Shown here piece by piece: positions 27,105 to 34,854 of a DNA stretch of 64,000 bases. The notes beneath the pieces are model-generated. The model was given only the letters and a program-made list of their open reading frames with translations. It made no database searches and was not told the origin of the DNA. The DNA is from Pseudomonas sp. BGI-2. GTDB lineage: Bacteria > Pseudomonadota > Gammaproteobacteria > Pseudomonadales > Pseudomonadaceae. Both the position numbers and the translations under genes were made by a program. Each line of letters opens with the position of its first letter. The first letter of the stretch is position 1. The stretch is from positions 58,639 through 122,638 of the forward strand of contig NZ_SISB01000015.1 in assembly GCF_004310295.1 (NCBI RefSeq), given 5' to 3'.

Positions 27105-28070
27105 TTACTCGCTAAACGCCATGCCGTGTTTCTCTTTGGTGGTTTTTACCGCCTCCAGCACCGCCAGCAAACAATCATCACGATAGCGCTCCAGGGCCGA
27201 AATGCTGTGTTTGCCCAGCTGATCACTGGTCCCGTCCACCACATCATCGATCAATTTGTCGGTCAGTTCCGGTGCTGGCAAGTACGTCCACGGCAACTGC
27301 AACGCCGGGCCGAACTGCGCCATGAAGTGCCGCATCCCCGCATCGCCACCCGCCAGGGTGTAGGTCAGGAACGTGCCCATGAACGACCAGCGCAGTCCCG
27401 CGCCAAAGCGGATCGCATCGTCAATTTCGCCAGTGGTCGCCACACCGTCCTTAACCAGGTGCAGCGCCTCACGCCACAGCGCTTCGAGCAAACGGTCGGC
27501 GATAAAGCCCGGCACTTCCTTGCGCACATGCAGCGGACGCATGCCCAGGGATTCATACACTTTCATCGCCGCTTGAACCGCTTCAGGCGCCGTGTTTTTG
27601 CCACCGACCACTTCCACCAGCGGCAGCAGGTAAACCGGGTTGAACGGGTGCCCGACCACGCAGCGTTCCGGGTGCGTCGAACTCTCGTAAAACTCGCTCG
27701 GTAACAGGCCCGAGGTGCTGGAACCGATCAAGGCATTGGGCTTGGCCGCTGCGCTGATTTTGCTGTGCAGTTCCAGTTTCAGATCGAGGCGTTCCGGGGC
27801 GCTTTCCTGAATGAAATCCGCGTCGCGAACGCACTCTTCAATCGTCGCGACAAAGCGCAGCCGATCCTGCGAGGCGCCAGGCGCCAAGCCTTGTTTCTCC
27901 AGCGCACCCCAGGCATTGGCGACGCGTTTGCGCAGCGCGGCTTCTGCACCGGGCGCCGGGTCCCAGGCGACAACGTCGAGGCCGTGGGCGAGGGCGCGAG
28001 ATACCCAGCCGCTGCCGATGACACCGCTGCCCAACGCTGCGAAGGTTTTGATTTCGGTGATAAAGCTCAT
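27105..28070 (-). CDS. cdhA: L-carnitine 3-dehydrogenase
   Basis: A 321-residue NAD-dependent dehydrogenase of the 3-hydroxyacyl-CoA dehydrogenase superfamily, oxidising L-carnitine to 3-dehydrocarnitine. The Rossmann loop is [20 protein letters not shown] (residues ~12-31), the conserved [13 protein letters not shown] supplies the catalytic Ser region and [20 protein letters not shown] the His-Pro-Phe-Asn-Pro motif (near residue 140). Length agrees with Pseudomonas and Xanthomonas carnitine dehydrogenases (~320). It belongs to the carnitine operon read from caiX, though REP doublets separate it from both cdhC and cdhB. Expected regulation: activation by CdhR with carnitine. Confidence 0.94.
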   Translation of the reverse strand: MSFITEIKTFAALGSGVIGSGWVSRALAHGLDVVAWDPAPGAEAALRKRVANAWGALEKQGLAPGASQDRLRFVATIEECVRDADFIQESAPERLDLKLELHSKISAAAKPNALIGSSTSGLLPSEFYESSTHPERCVVGHPFNPVYLLPLVEVVGGKNTAPEAVQAAMKVYESLGMRPLHVRKEVPGFIADRLLEALWREALHLVKDGVATTGEIDDAIRFGAGLRWSFMGTFLTYTLAGGDAGMRHFMAQFGPALQLPWTYLPAPELTDKLIDDVVDGTSDQLGKHSISALERYRDDCLLAVLEAVKTTKEKHGMAFSE

Positions 28071-28100
28071 GGCGTCGTCCTAAGGAAATTCGGTGATCCC

Positions 28101-28196
28101 TGTAGGAGCGAAGCTTGCTCGCGAAGACGGTATTTCAGCCACAGACAATGTGGCGGATGTACCGGCCCCTTCGCGGGCAAGCCTCGCTCCTACAGG
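28101..28196. repeat. Mixed REP doublet between cdhC and cdhA
   Basis: Left arm GTAGGAGCGAAGCTTGCTCG, right arm standard class A, separated by about 45 bases. Confidence 0.87.
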
Positions 28197-28210
28197 TTTT
28201 GTGTGTGGGT

Positions 28211-29098
28211 TTAACCGCGCTTGGTCAGGCCCATTTTTGCCCGGCCTTCAGCCGGCGTCAGAACGCGGGCGCCGAGGCGGCTGAGGATTTCCGAGGCGCG
28301 TTCGACCAGTTGGCCGTTGGTCGCCAGTACGCCCTTGTCCAACCAGATGTTGTCTTCCAGACCGACCCGCACGTTGCCGCCGAGCAGCACGGCTTGTGCC
28401 GCCATCGGCATTTGCATGCGTCCGATGCCGAAGCCAGCCCAGACCGCATTGGCAGGCAGGTTGTCGACCATGGCTTTCATGGTGGTGGTGTCGGCCGGCG
28501 CGCCCCACGGGATGCCCAGGCAGAGCTGGAACAGTGGGTCGTCGAGCAGGCCTTCCTTGATCAGCTGTTTGGCGAACCACAGGTGACCGGTGTCGAAGAT
28601 TTCCAGTTCGGCCTTCACGCCCAGCTCTTGAATGCGTTTGGCGCCAGCGCGTAGCTGGGCCGGGGTGGACACGTAAATGGTGTCGCCGTCGCCGAAGTTC
28701 AGGGTGCCGCAATCGAGGGTGCAGATTTCCGGCAGCAGTTCTTCAACGTGGGCCAGACGGGTCAGCGGGCCGACCAGGTCGGTGTTCGGGCCGAACTCCA
28801 TCGGGTTCTCGCCCGCGCCGATTTCCAGGTCGCCGCCCATGCCAGCAGTGAGGTTGACGATGATGTCGACGTCGGCCTCGCGGATGCGCTCCATCACTTC
28901 GCGGTAAAGCGCCACATCACGGCTGAACTTGCCGGTTTCCGGGTTGCGCACATGGCAGTGAACAACCGTAGCGCCCGCTTTTGCGGCTTCTATCGCGGCG
29001 GCGGCGATTTGTTTCGGGGTGACCGGCACGTGTGGGCTTCTGGCGGTCGTGTCGCCAGCACCGGTAAGTGCGCAGGTGATGATGACGTCGTGGTTCAT
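28211..29098 (-). CDS. cdhC: 3-Dehydrocarnitine cleavage enzyme (BKACE family)
   Basis: A 295-residue member of the beta-keto acid cleavage enzyme (BKACE, DUF849) family. It condenses 3-dehydrocarnitine with acetyl-CoA to release acetoacetate and betainyl-CoA. Family hallmarks are [20 protein letters not shown] followed by TPKQIA at the N-terminus, [15 protein letters not shown] with the zinc-ligand His pair near residue 47, and the later [22 protein letters not shown] precedes the ATG. It is the second gene of the caiX-cdhC-cdhA-cdhB operon; its neighbours on either side catalyse the flanking steps. Confidence 0.94.
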   Translation of the reverse strand: MNHDVIITCALTGAGDTTARSPHVPVTPKQIAAAAIEAAKAGATVVHCHVRNPETGKFSRDVALYREVMERIREADVDIIVNLTAGMGGDLEIGAGENPMEFGPNTDLVGPLTRLAHVEELLPEICTLDCGTLNFGDGDTIYVSTPAQLRAGAKRIQELGVKAELEIFDTGHLWFAKQLIKEGLLDDPLFQLCLGIPWGAPADTTTMKAMVDNLPANAVWAGFGIGRMQMPMAAQAVLLGGNVRVGLEDNIWLDKGVLATNGQLVERASEILSRLGARVLTPAEGRAKMGLTKRG

Positions 29099-29173
29099 GA
29101 GGCGGGTTCCTTGCAGGCGTGATGGTTCCGTTCGCAGCCCCGTAGGGCTGCGAGTCGGTGGTTCAATCGGGGT

Positions 29174-30118
29174 TTATTTGCTGGTCAGTTTCAGATTGTC
29201 AGCCGCCGGTTTGCCATCGAAGGTGGTCACGCCTTCGAGCCAGCGTTGCTTGTCTTGCGGGTGATCTTTCAGCCATTGCTTGGCCGACTCGAAAGCGTCT
29301 TTGTGATCGAGCAGCGGCTGCATCATCCGGCTCTCGTCTTCGGCGGTGTAGGTCAGGTTGCTCAGCAATTTGCCAATGTTCGGGCATTGCTGCGCGTAGT
29401 TCGGCGAGGTGACGGTCCAGACTGTGGCCATGCCTTCGTTCGGGCCGAGCGCGTCTTCGCTGCCAGTGAGATAAGTCATCTGCACGTTGACGTTCATCGG
29501 ATGCGGCGCCCAGCCGAAGAACACCACGGCCTCTTTGCGGCGCACCGCGCGATCCACCGCCGCGAGCATGCCGGCTTCGCTGGACTCGACCAGCTGGAAT
29601 TTGCCGAGGCCAAACTGGTTCTTGGCGATCATCGCCTTGATCTGGGTGTTGGCGCCCGAGCCTGGCTCGATGCCGTAAATCTTGCCGCCCAGTTCTTTTT
29701 CGAACTTGGCGATGTCGGCGAAGGTTTTCAGGCCCTTGTCGGCGAGGTAAGTCGGTACGGCGAGGGTGGCGCGAGCGTCTTTCAGGCTTGGCGCTTCAAG
29801 CACTTTGACCTGATTGCCATCGACGAACGGCGTGATGGTCTGGGTCATCAGCGGGTTCCAGTAGCCCAGGAACAGGTCCAGGCGCTGGTCGCGGATCCCG
29901 GCGAAGATGATTTGCTGGGAAGCGCTGGTTTGTTTGGTGTTGTAGCCGAGGCCGTCGAGCAGGACCTGGGTCATGGCGCTGGTGGCGATCACGTCGGTCC
30001 AGTTCACTACGCCCATGCGCACGTTCTGGCATGAAGCAGGTTCGGCCGCCATGACGCTGGCGCTCAAGAAAGCGGTACCGCTGAGTGCAAGAACACAGCT
30101 GCTGATCAGTCGTTTCAT
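29174..30118 (-). CDS. caiX: Carnitine periplasmic binding protein
   Basis: A 314-residue OpuAC-type binding protein with a signal peptide (MKRLISSCVLALSGTAFLSA, then SVMA). Motifs parallel those of CbcX: VRMGVVNWTDVIATSAMTQV near residue 35, LFLGYWNPLMTQTI near 85 and VFFGWAPHPMN near 200, the aromatic residues that cage trimethylammonium groups. In P. aeruginosa CaiX binds carnitine and delivers it to the shared CbcWV transporter. It is the first gene of the carnitine operon, divergent from cdhR; the 195-base region between them should hold the CdhR site. GAGGA precedes the ATG. Confidence 0.93.
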   Translation of the reverse strand: MKRLISSCVLALSGTAFLSASVMAAEPASCQNVRMGVVNWTDVIATSAMTQVLLDGLGYNTKQTSASQQIIFAGIRDQRLDLFLGYWNPLMTQTITPFVDGNQVKVLEAPSLKDARATLAVPTYLADKGLKTFADIAKFEKELGGKIYGIEPGSGANTQIKAMIAKNQFGLGKFQLVESSEAGMLAAVDRAVRRKEAVVFFGWAPHPMNVNVQMTYLTGSEDALGPNEGMATVWTVTSPNYAQQCPNIGKLLSNLTYTAEDESRMMQPLLDHKDAFESAKQWLKDHPQDKQRWLEGVTTFDGKPAADNLKLTSK

Positions 30119-30313
30119 GTCGGGTTCCTCGGCAGGTCGTTATTGTGGGTCCGGGCGTCTTCGTGCGCCGGTGATGCTCAAGTTACGCAGCATAGCCCCT
30201 GTGAAAGCGCACTACGGCGACCAGCTCTTGCACTGCAGCGACCTGTCCTCTTGAATGCCATCGACAACTGGCGTATCAACGTCCACACGCTACCCGTCAA
30301 CCGAGTGCGCTCC

Positions 30314-31261
30314 ATGTCCCAGGATTTCTACTTTTTGTTGATGCCGGGTTTCTCGGCCATCGGTTTCATCTCGGCGATCGAGCCGCTGCGGGTCGCCAAT
30401 CGCTTTCGCGGCGAGCTGTATCGCTGGCATGTGCTGAGCGTTGACGGCGGGGCGGTGCTGGCCAGCAATGGCATGTCGGTCAACGCCGATGCGGCGCTGG
30501 AACCGTTGAAGAAAGGCGCGACCCTTTTGGTGGTCGCCGGCTTCGAACCCCTCAAATTCGCCACTCCGGCGCTGGAGCATTGGCTGCGCCGACTCGACAA
30601 CGAAGGCGTGACCCTCGGCGCTATCGACACCGGCAGCTTCGTCCTCGCCGAAGCCGGCCTGCTCGACGGCCATCGACTGACCCTGCACTGGGAAGCCATC
30701 GACGCGTTCAAGGAGTCCTATCCACAGCTCAGCGTCACCCAGGAACTGTTCGAGATCGACCGCCGGCGCATTACCTCCGCCGGCGGCACGGCGTCCATCG
30801 ACCTGATGCTCGACCTCATCAGCCAGGCTCACGGCCCGGAACTGGCGATCCAGGTCAGCGAACAGTTCGTACTGGGGCGCATCCGCCCGCGCAAAGACCA
30901 CCAGCGCATGGAAGTCGCCACGCGTTATGGCATCAGCAATAAGAAATTGGTGCAGGTGATTGGCGAGATGGAGCAGCACAGCGAACCACCGTTGAGCACA
31001 TTGGCGTTAGCCGAATCGATCAAGGTGACGCGGCGGCAGTTGGAGCGATTGTTTCGCCTGCACCTGAACGACACGCCGAGCAATTTCTACCTGCGCTTAC
31101 GGCTGGAGAAAGCGCGGCAGTTGCTGCGGCAGACGGACATGAGTGTGCTGGAAGTGAGCATCGCGTGCGGGTTTGAATCGCCGTCGTATTTCACCCGCAG
31201 CTATCGGGCGCGGTTTGCGCGGTGCCCGCGGGAAGATCGCCGACAAAGCCAGAAGGCCTGA
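30314..31261 (+). CDS. cdhR: AraC-family carnitine-responsive activator
   Basis: A 315-residue regulator with the same plan as GbdR: a DJ-1/PfpI-like sensor domain (FYFLLMPGFSAIGFISAIEP at the start; DTGSFVLAEAGLLDGH near residue 115) and a C-terminal AraC helix-turn-helix (ESIKVTRRQLERLFRLHLND; ACGFESPSYFTRSYRARFA). In P. aeruginosa CdhR with carnitine activates caiX-cdhCAB. The start is uncertain: ATG 30,314 gives the family N-terminus MSQDFYFLL but has only a weak upstream GAG; an in-frame GTG at 30,305 is possible, and the frame stays open much further upstream. Confidence 0.92.
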   Translation: MSQDFYFLLMPGFSAIGFISAIEPLRVANRFRGELYRWHVLSVDGGAVLASNGMSVNADAALEPLKKGATLLVVAGFEPLKFATPALEHWLRRLDNEGVTLGAIDTGSFVLAEAGLLDGHRLTLHWEAIDAFKESYPQLSVTQELFEIDRRRITSAGGTASIDLMLDLISQAHGPELAIQVSEQFVLGRIRPRKDHQRMEVATRYGISNKKLVQVIGEMEQHSEPPLSTLALAESIKVTRRQLERLFRLHLNDTPSNFYLRLRLEKARQLLRQTDMSVLEVSIACGFESPSYFTRSYRARFARCPREDRRQSQKA

Positions 31262-31285
31262 ACGTCCAGCGGTGAAACCGGACCC

Positions 31286-31379
31286 TGTAGGAGCGAGGTT
31301 TGCCCGCGAAGGCGGCGTATCAGTCGACACTGATTTTGGATGTGCCGGCCTCTTCGCGGGCAAGCCTCGCTCCTACAGG
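31286..31379. repeat. REP doublet, class A
   Basis: Inverted class A pair between convergent cdhR and the DUF3010 gene. The spacer shares GTCGACACTGATTTTGGATG with similar spacers elsewhere (compare 41,662-41,753). Confidence 0.88.
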
Positions 31380-31390
31380 GTCTGTGCCAC

Positions 31391-31807
31391 TTACTTTTTC
31401 ATCAGTGCGGAGCAGGCCGCTTTAAATGCCTCATGCTGATACTTGTTCAGCGTCTCTGGCAGTGCAAAGTCGAATTTCTTGTTCTGCGCATTGATCGTCT
31501 GCGGCGACAGCAACGTCACCTCACAACTCTCCAGCAACTGAAAAACGCCCTCGATCTTGAACGTGGTCGGCCCACCGGCGAACTCACCTTTCTTGCTGCG
31601 CTTCTTGATCGCGATCCGGTCGATGGAATTCTCACGCACGAACGACGCCACCTGAGCAGCAAACACTTTGACGTTGGCGGCTTCGTCGTCATCGTCCAAA
31701 GCGATTTTCTTGGTGGTCAGGGCGACGTGGCCAAGCGTCTGCCCGTCCAGGGCGGCCACGGCAATGATCGCTTCGCTGCCTTTGATTTCGATGCCGCAGA
31801 TTTTCAT
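31391..31807 (-). CDS. DUF3010-family protein
   Basis: A 138-residue protein beginning MKICGIEIKGSEAIIAVAAL, the characteristic N-terminal strand pattern of DUF3010 proteins, which suggests an RNase-H-like/actin-type fold (alternating strands with IEIKGS at the first turn). No catalytic role has been shown for the family. I chose ATG 31,805-31,807; an ATG six codons upstream lacks family similarity. It follows the antitoxin gene by 32 bases on the same strand, so it may be read through from the toxin-antitoxin promoter, but nothing links their functions. Confidence 0.75.
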   Translation of the reverse strand: MKICGIEIKGSEAIIAVAALDGQTLGHVALTTKKIALDDDDEAANVKVFAAQVASFVRENSIDRIAIKKRSKKGEFAGGPTTFKIEGVFQLLESCEVTLLSPQTINAQNKKFDFALPETLNKYQHEAFKAACSALMKK

Positions 31808-31839
31808 GTCGATTCCTTTCACCAATGGTTGTGTGCAGC

Positions 31840-32163
31840 CTACAGCTCAAGTTGATTGGCCGTGATACCAAACGCCGCGGCAATTTTCTCGCGAGTGGCC
31901 TTGCGTGGCTTCGCGACGGTCTCTTGCTGGGCAAAAGCCGGTTGAGAAATGCCCATACGTTTGGCCACCTCATCTTGTGTAAGGTTCAAGTGTTCGCGCC
32001 AGGCGCGAATCGGTGTAGCGCCATCGACGATACGGCTGACCACTTCGTGTGGGATCAGGTCGGGCTCAATTTTTTGTGCCACGTATTGCGCGTAAGGGAT
32101 AACCACGAATGCCGGGTTTCCGTCTGCGTCATTGATGATTTGAACGTCAGTAGGTGCGTTCAT
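31840..32163 (-). CDS. XRE-family antitoxin (HigA/RelB-like)
   Basis: A 107-residue protein with a C-terminal XRE helix-turn-helix: LNLTQDEVAKRMGISQPAFA followed by QQE (residues ~60-82). The N-terminal part (MNAPTDVQIINDADGNPAFV, then VIPYAQYVAQK) resembles the toxin-binding segment of Phd/RelB-type antitoxins. Start ATG 32,161-32,163 lies inside the toxin gene's 3' end (17-base overlap), so the pair is translationally coupled. It should neutralise the upstream toxin and repress the shared promoter. Confidence 0.82.
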   Translation of the reverse strand: MNAPTDVQIINDADGNPAFVVIPYAQYVAQKIEPDLIPHEVVSRIVDGATPIRAWREHLNLTQDEVAKRMGISQPAFAQQETVAKPRKATREKIAAAFGITANQLEL

Positions 32164-32401
32164 CGCGTTTTTTGACCTCTTGAATACTGACCACTTTGAT
32201 TGCGCCATCCCAGTCGAACATGACTCGATAGTTACCCACTCGAAGTCGATAGGCGTAGTCATGACCGACCAGTGCTTTGACATTGCCGATGTCAGGCATG
32301 TCAGTCAGCACAGTGACTGCATCACGAACCTGGATCTGGTGAGCGGAATGCAATTTCAGAAGCTGCTTAACGGCTTTTCGAGTCCAGTGAATGCTGTTCA
32401 T
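32147..32401 (-). CDS. RelE/HigB-type mRNA interferase toxin
   Basis: An 84-residue RelE/ParE-superfamily protein: MNSIHWTRKAVKQLLKLHSA at the start, the strand pair YAYRLRVGNYRVMFDWDGAI carrying the conserved basic residues, and IQEVKKRDERTY at the end. The size and the R-x-R-V-G-x-Y-R-V motif are those of active ribosome-dependent endoribonucleases. The toxin gene precedes the antitoxin, the order used by HigBA-type systems. Start ATG 32,399-32,401 gives the family N-terminus; an upstream in-frame TTG would add eleven residues without similarity. Its AT-rich promoter region with repeated TATAAG differs from the rest of the window. Confidence 0.82.
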   Translation of the reverse strand: MNSIHWTRKAVKQLLKLHSAHQIQVRDAVTVLTDMPDIGNVKALVGHDYAYRLRVGNYRVMFDWDGAIKVVSIQEVKKRDERTY

Positions 32402-32408
32402 GGGAGAA

Positions 32409-32446
32409 TATAAGTCTTTTATAAGATTTTCCAATCGTTACTTATA
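32409..32446. promoter_or_regulatory. Possible toxin-antitoxin operator/promoter
   Basis: AT-rich stretch with TATAAG at 32,409-32,414 and 32,420-32,425 and the inverted CTTATA at 32,441-32,446, just upstream of the toxin start. It could be the autoregulatory operator. Confidence 0.4.
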
Positions 32447-32614
32447 TTTCTCTCTCGGCCAATTAACGAAGCATGTCGGGATGTTGCCCGGGCAATAGGG
32501 TCTGCTGCGAGGTGTAGGGAGTGCTGTAGGTTTAGTCAGCAAGGTTTGTAGGAAACAGCATCTCTTGAGAATCGAAAGCCGGCGAGGGTGCCAGCTTCCG
32601 ACAGAAATTCAGGA

Positions 32615-33016
32615 TCACTCCTGCCCAATCGACTCCAAAAACTCCGACCGCTCATCACTCATCCGCGCCACGCAATCATTCTGCGCAATCGTGAACGCCT
32701 TGCTACCACTGGTCGCCGGAAACGCCTCAACCGCGCAATCCGCATCCCGGGTTTTCAGCCACTGTTGTTGCGCAGCCTTGAGCTTGGCGGTGATGTCGGC
32801 CAGTTGCGCCTGATTCTTGCCGTAGGCCGTTTGCATGCGCTCGTTCAGACTTTGGTAGTTGTCTTTGAGCAGGTCTTCGGCGGTGGTCCTGCTGTAGGCG
32901 GAGCATTCCAGGGTCTGGACGTCGTTTTCGACTTTGTCGCAGGGGTTGTCGTCGGCCTCTTCAGCCGCGTGTACGCCGGTCGCTATCAGTGCCAAAGCCA
33001 GGAAGATCGTTCTCAT
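32615..33016 (-). CDS. LprI/DUF1311-family secreted lysozyme-inhibitor-like protein
   Basis: A 133-residue protein with a signal peptide (MRTIFLALALIATGVHA). The mature part has the DUF1311/LprI pattern: NPCDKVENDVQTLECSAYSR, then KLKAAQQQWLKTRDADCAVE and QNDCVARMSDERSEFL, with four paired cysteines. LprI of Mycobacterium inhibits lysozyme; for most bacterial homologues the role is unproven. Periplasmic by prediction. It diverges from the dipeptidase operon and shows no functional link with the betaine genes. Confidence 0.8.
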   Translation of the reverse strand: MRTIFLALALIATGVHAAEEADDNPCDKVENDVQTLECSAYSRTTAEDLLKDNYQSLNERMQTAYGKNQAQLADITAKLKAAQQQWLKTRDADCAVEAFPATSGSKAFTIAQNDCVARMSDERSEFLESIGQE

Positions 33017-33121
33017 TGCGACGCAGCCCCTTTTTTTTAGTGCCTATTCAGTAATGCAGCGAATTCTGGCCCAAGCCGCGGCCCTTGAACAGGTGGGTGA
33101 TTGCGTCCATCAACGACCCTT

Positions 33122-33131
33122 TGTCGCAGAT
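33122..33131 (+). promoter_or_regulatory. TGTCGCAGAT element upstream of the dipeptidase-dgc operon
   Basis: The same 10-mer occurs upstream of gbcB (43,942-43,951). Both operons are GbdR targets in P. aeruginosa, so this may be part of a GbdR half-site; inference only. Confidence 0.3.
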
Positions 33132-33252
33132 TGACGCTTTCGGCAAACCCCCTGTCGTTTTTGCACCCGGCTACCCCGTCCCTCAGGCATATGCTGGCCC
33201 CAAAGCGCCGGCACACGATTCGGCGCACGAATCGCTAATAGGGGACAGCCTG

Positions 33253-34230
33253 ATGAGCCCAGCCGAATTGCACGCCGACAGCATCGTTATCGACGGGCTG
33301 ATTATTGCCAAGTGGAACCGTGAGCTGTTCGAAGACATGCGCAAGGGCGGTCTGACCGCAGCCAACTGCACCGTGTCGGTGTGGGAGGGCTTCCAGGCCA
33401 CCGTCAACAATATCGCCGCCAGCCAGAAGCTGATCCGCGAAAACAGCGACCTGGTGATTCCAGTGCGCACCACCGCCGATATTCGCAAGGCCAAGGAGCA
33501 GGGCAAGACCGGGATCCTGTTCGGCTTCCAGAATGCTCACGCCTTCGAAGACCAGATCGGCTACGTCGAGGTGTTCAAGCAGCTCGGCGTCGGTATTGTG
33601 CAGATGTGCTACAACACCCAAAACCTGGTCGGTACCGGCTGCTACGAGCGCGATGGCGGCCTGTCGGGTTTCGGTCGTGAAATCGTCGCAGAGATGAACC
33701 GCGTCGGCGTCATGTGCGACCTGTCCCACGTGGGTTCGAAAACCTCCGAAGAGGTCATCCTTGAATCCAAGAAGCCGGTCTGCTACTCCCATTGCCTGCC
33801 GTCGGGTCTGAAAATTCACCCGCGCAACAAATCCGATGAAGAACTGAAGTTCATCGCCGATCACGGCGGCTTCGTCGGTGTGACCATGTTCGCGCCGTTC
33901 CTGGCCAAGGGCATCGATTCGACCATCGACGATTACGCCGAAGCCATTGAATACACCATGAACATCGTCGGCGAAGACGCGATCGGCATTGGCACGGACT
34001 TCACCCAGGGCCATGGCCAGGACTTCTTCGAATACCTGACCCATGACAAGGGCTACGCCCGCCGCCTGACCAGCTTCGGCAAGATCATCAACCCGCTGGG
34101 CATCCGCACCGTCGGCGAGTTCCCGAACCTGACCGAAACCCTGCTCAAGCGCGGCCATCCCGAGCGCGTGGTCCGCAAGATCATGGGCGAGAACTGGGTC
34201 AACGTCCTCAAGGACGTCTGGGGCGAGTAA
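33253..34230 (+). CDS. Membrane-dipeptidase-family hydrolase (PA5396-like)
   Basis: A 325-residue M19 peptidase (renal dipeptidase family). It begins MSPAELHADSIVIDGLIIAK; zinc-site regions appear as ILFGFQNAHAFEDQ (near residue 95), VGVMCDLSHVGSKTSEE with the conserved His (near 155), PVCYSHCLPSGLKIHPRNKS (near 178) and IGIGTDFTQGHGQDF with the C-terminal Asp (near 245). The ATG 33,253 has AGGGGA upstream. In P. aeruginosa the homologue heads the dgc operon and is GbdR-controlled, but its substrate is unknown; it might release glycine betaine-pathway amines from conjugates. The gene is co-directional with dgcA. Confidence 0.9.
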   Translation: MSPAELHADSIVIDGLIIAKWNRELFEDMRKGGLTAANCTVSVWEGFQATVNNIAASQKLIRENSDLVIPVRTTADIRKAKEQGKTGILFGFQNAHAFEDQIGYVEVFKQLGVGIVQMCYNTQNLVGTGCYERDGGLSGFGREIVAEMNRVGVMCDLSHVGSKTSEEVILESKKPVCYSHCLPSGLKIHPRNKSDEELKFIADHGGFVGVTMFAPFLAKGIDSTIDDYAEAIEYTMNIVGEDAIGIGTDFTQGHGQDFFEYLTHDKGYARRLTSFGKIINPLGIRTVGEFPNLTETLLKRGHPERVVRKIMGENWVNVLKDVWGE

Positions 34231-34308
34231 GCCACAGCACCTCTGAATCCTTTCCCCAGGCCGTCCGCGCCGGGGGCAACACAAAAAATTTTCTGGAGTT
34301 AAGTTTCC

Positions 34309-34839
34309 ATGGCCAAGATCGCCCCGCAATTGCCAATTGAAGTCGACAGCGAAACCGGTATCTGGACCTCCGATGCCCTGCCAATGCTGTATGTGCCGCG
34401 TCACTTCTTCGTCAACAACCACATGGGCATCGAGGAAGTGCTGGGCGCCGACGCCTACGCCGAAATCCTCTACAAGGCCGGCTACAAATCCGCCTGGCAC
34501 TGGTGTGAAAAAGAAGCTGAATGCCACGGCCTGGAAGGCGTTGCGGTGTTCGAACACTACATGAAGCGCCTGTCGCAACGCGGCTGGGGCCTGTTCAAGA
34601 TCCAGGACATCGACCTCGACAAAGGCACTGCCAGCGTCAAGCTCGAACACTCGGCGTTCGTCTACGTGTACGGCAAGGTCGGACGTAAGGTCGACTACAT
34701 GTTCACCGGCTGGTTTGCCGGTGCCATGGACCAGATTCTGCAAGCCCGCGGCAGCAAAATTCGCACGGTTGCCGAACAAGTCTACGGTGGCTCCGAAGAA
34801 GGCCACGACGACGGTTTGTTCACCGTCAAGCCGTTGTAA
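34309..34839 (+). CDS. DUF5943 protein of the dimethylglycine operon (PA5397-like)
   Basis: A 176-residue cytoplasmic protein (MAKIAPQLPIEVDSETGIWT ... DGLFTVKPL) matching DUF5943, a family related to the 4-vinyl-reductase/heme-NO-binding-like fold, with an aromatic-rich centre (SAWHWCEKEAECHGLEGVAV). No enzymatic activity is known. It lies 15 bases before dgcA and 78 after the dipeptidase gene, so is co-transcribed with them; its constant presence in this operon suggests an accessory role in demethylation of dimethylglycine. TGGAGT precedes the ATG. Confidence 0.85.
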   Translation: MAKIAPQLPIEVDSETGIWTSDALPMLYVPRHFFVNNHMGIEEVLGADAYAEILYKAGYKSAWHWCEKEAECHGLEGVAVFEHYMKRLSQRGWGLFKIQDIDLDKGTASVKLEHSAFVYVYGKVGRKVDYMFTGWFAGAMDQILQARGSKIRTVAEQVYGGSEEGHDDGLFTVKPL

Positions 34840-34854
34840 GTCGAGGACCCCGCC

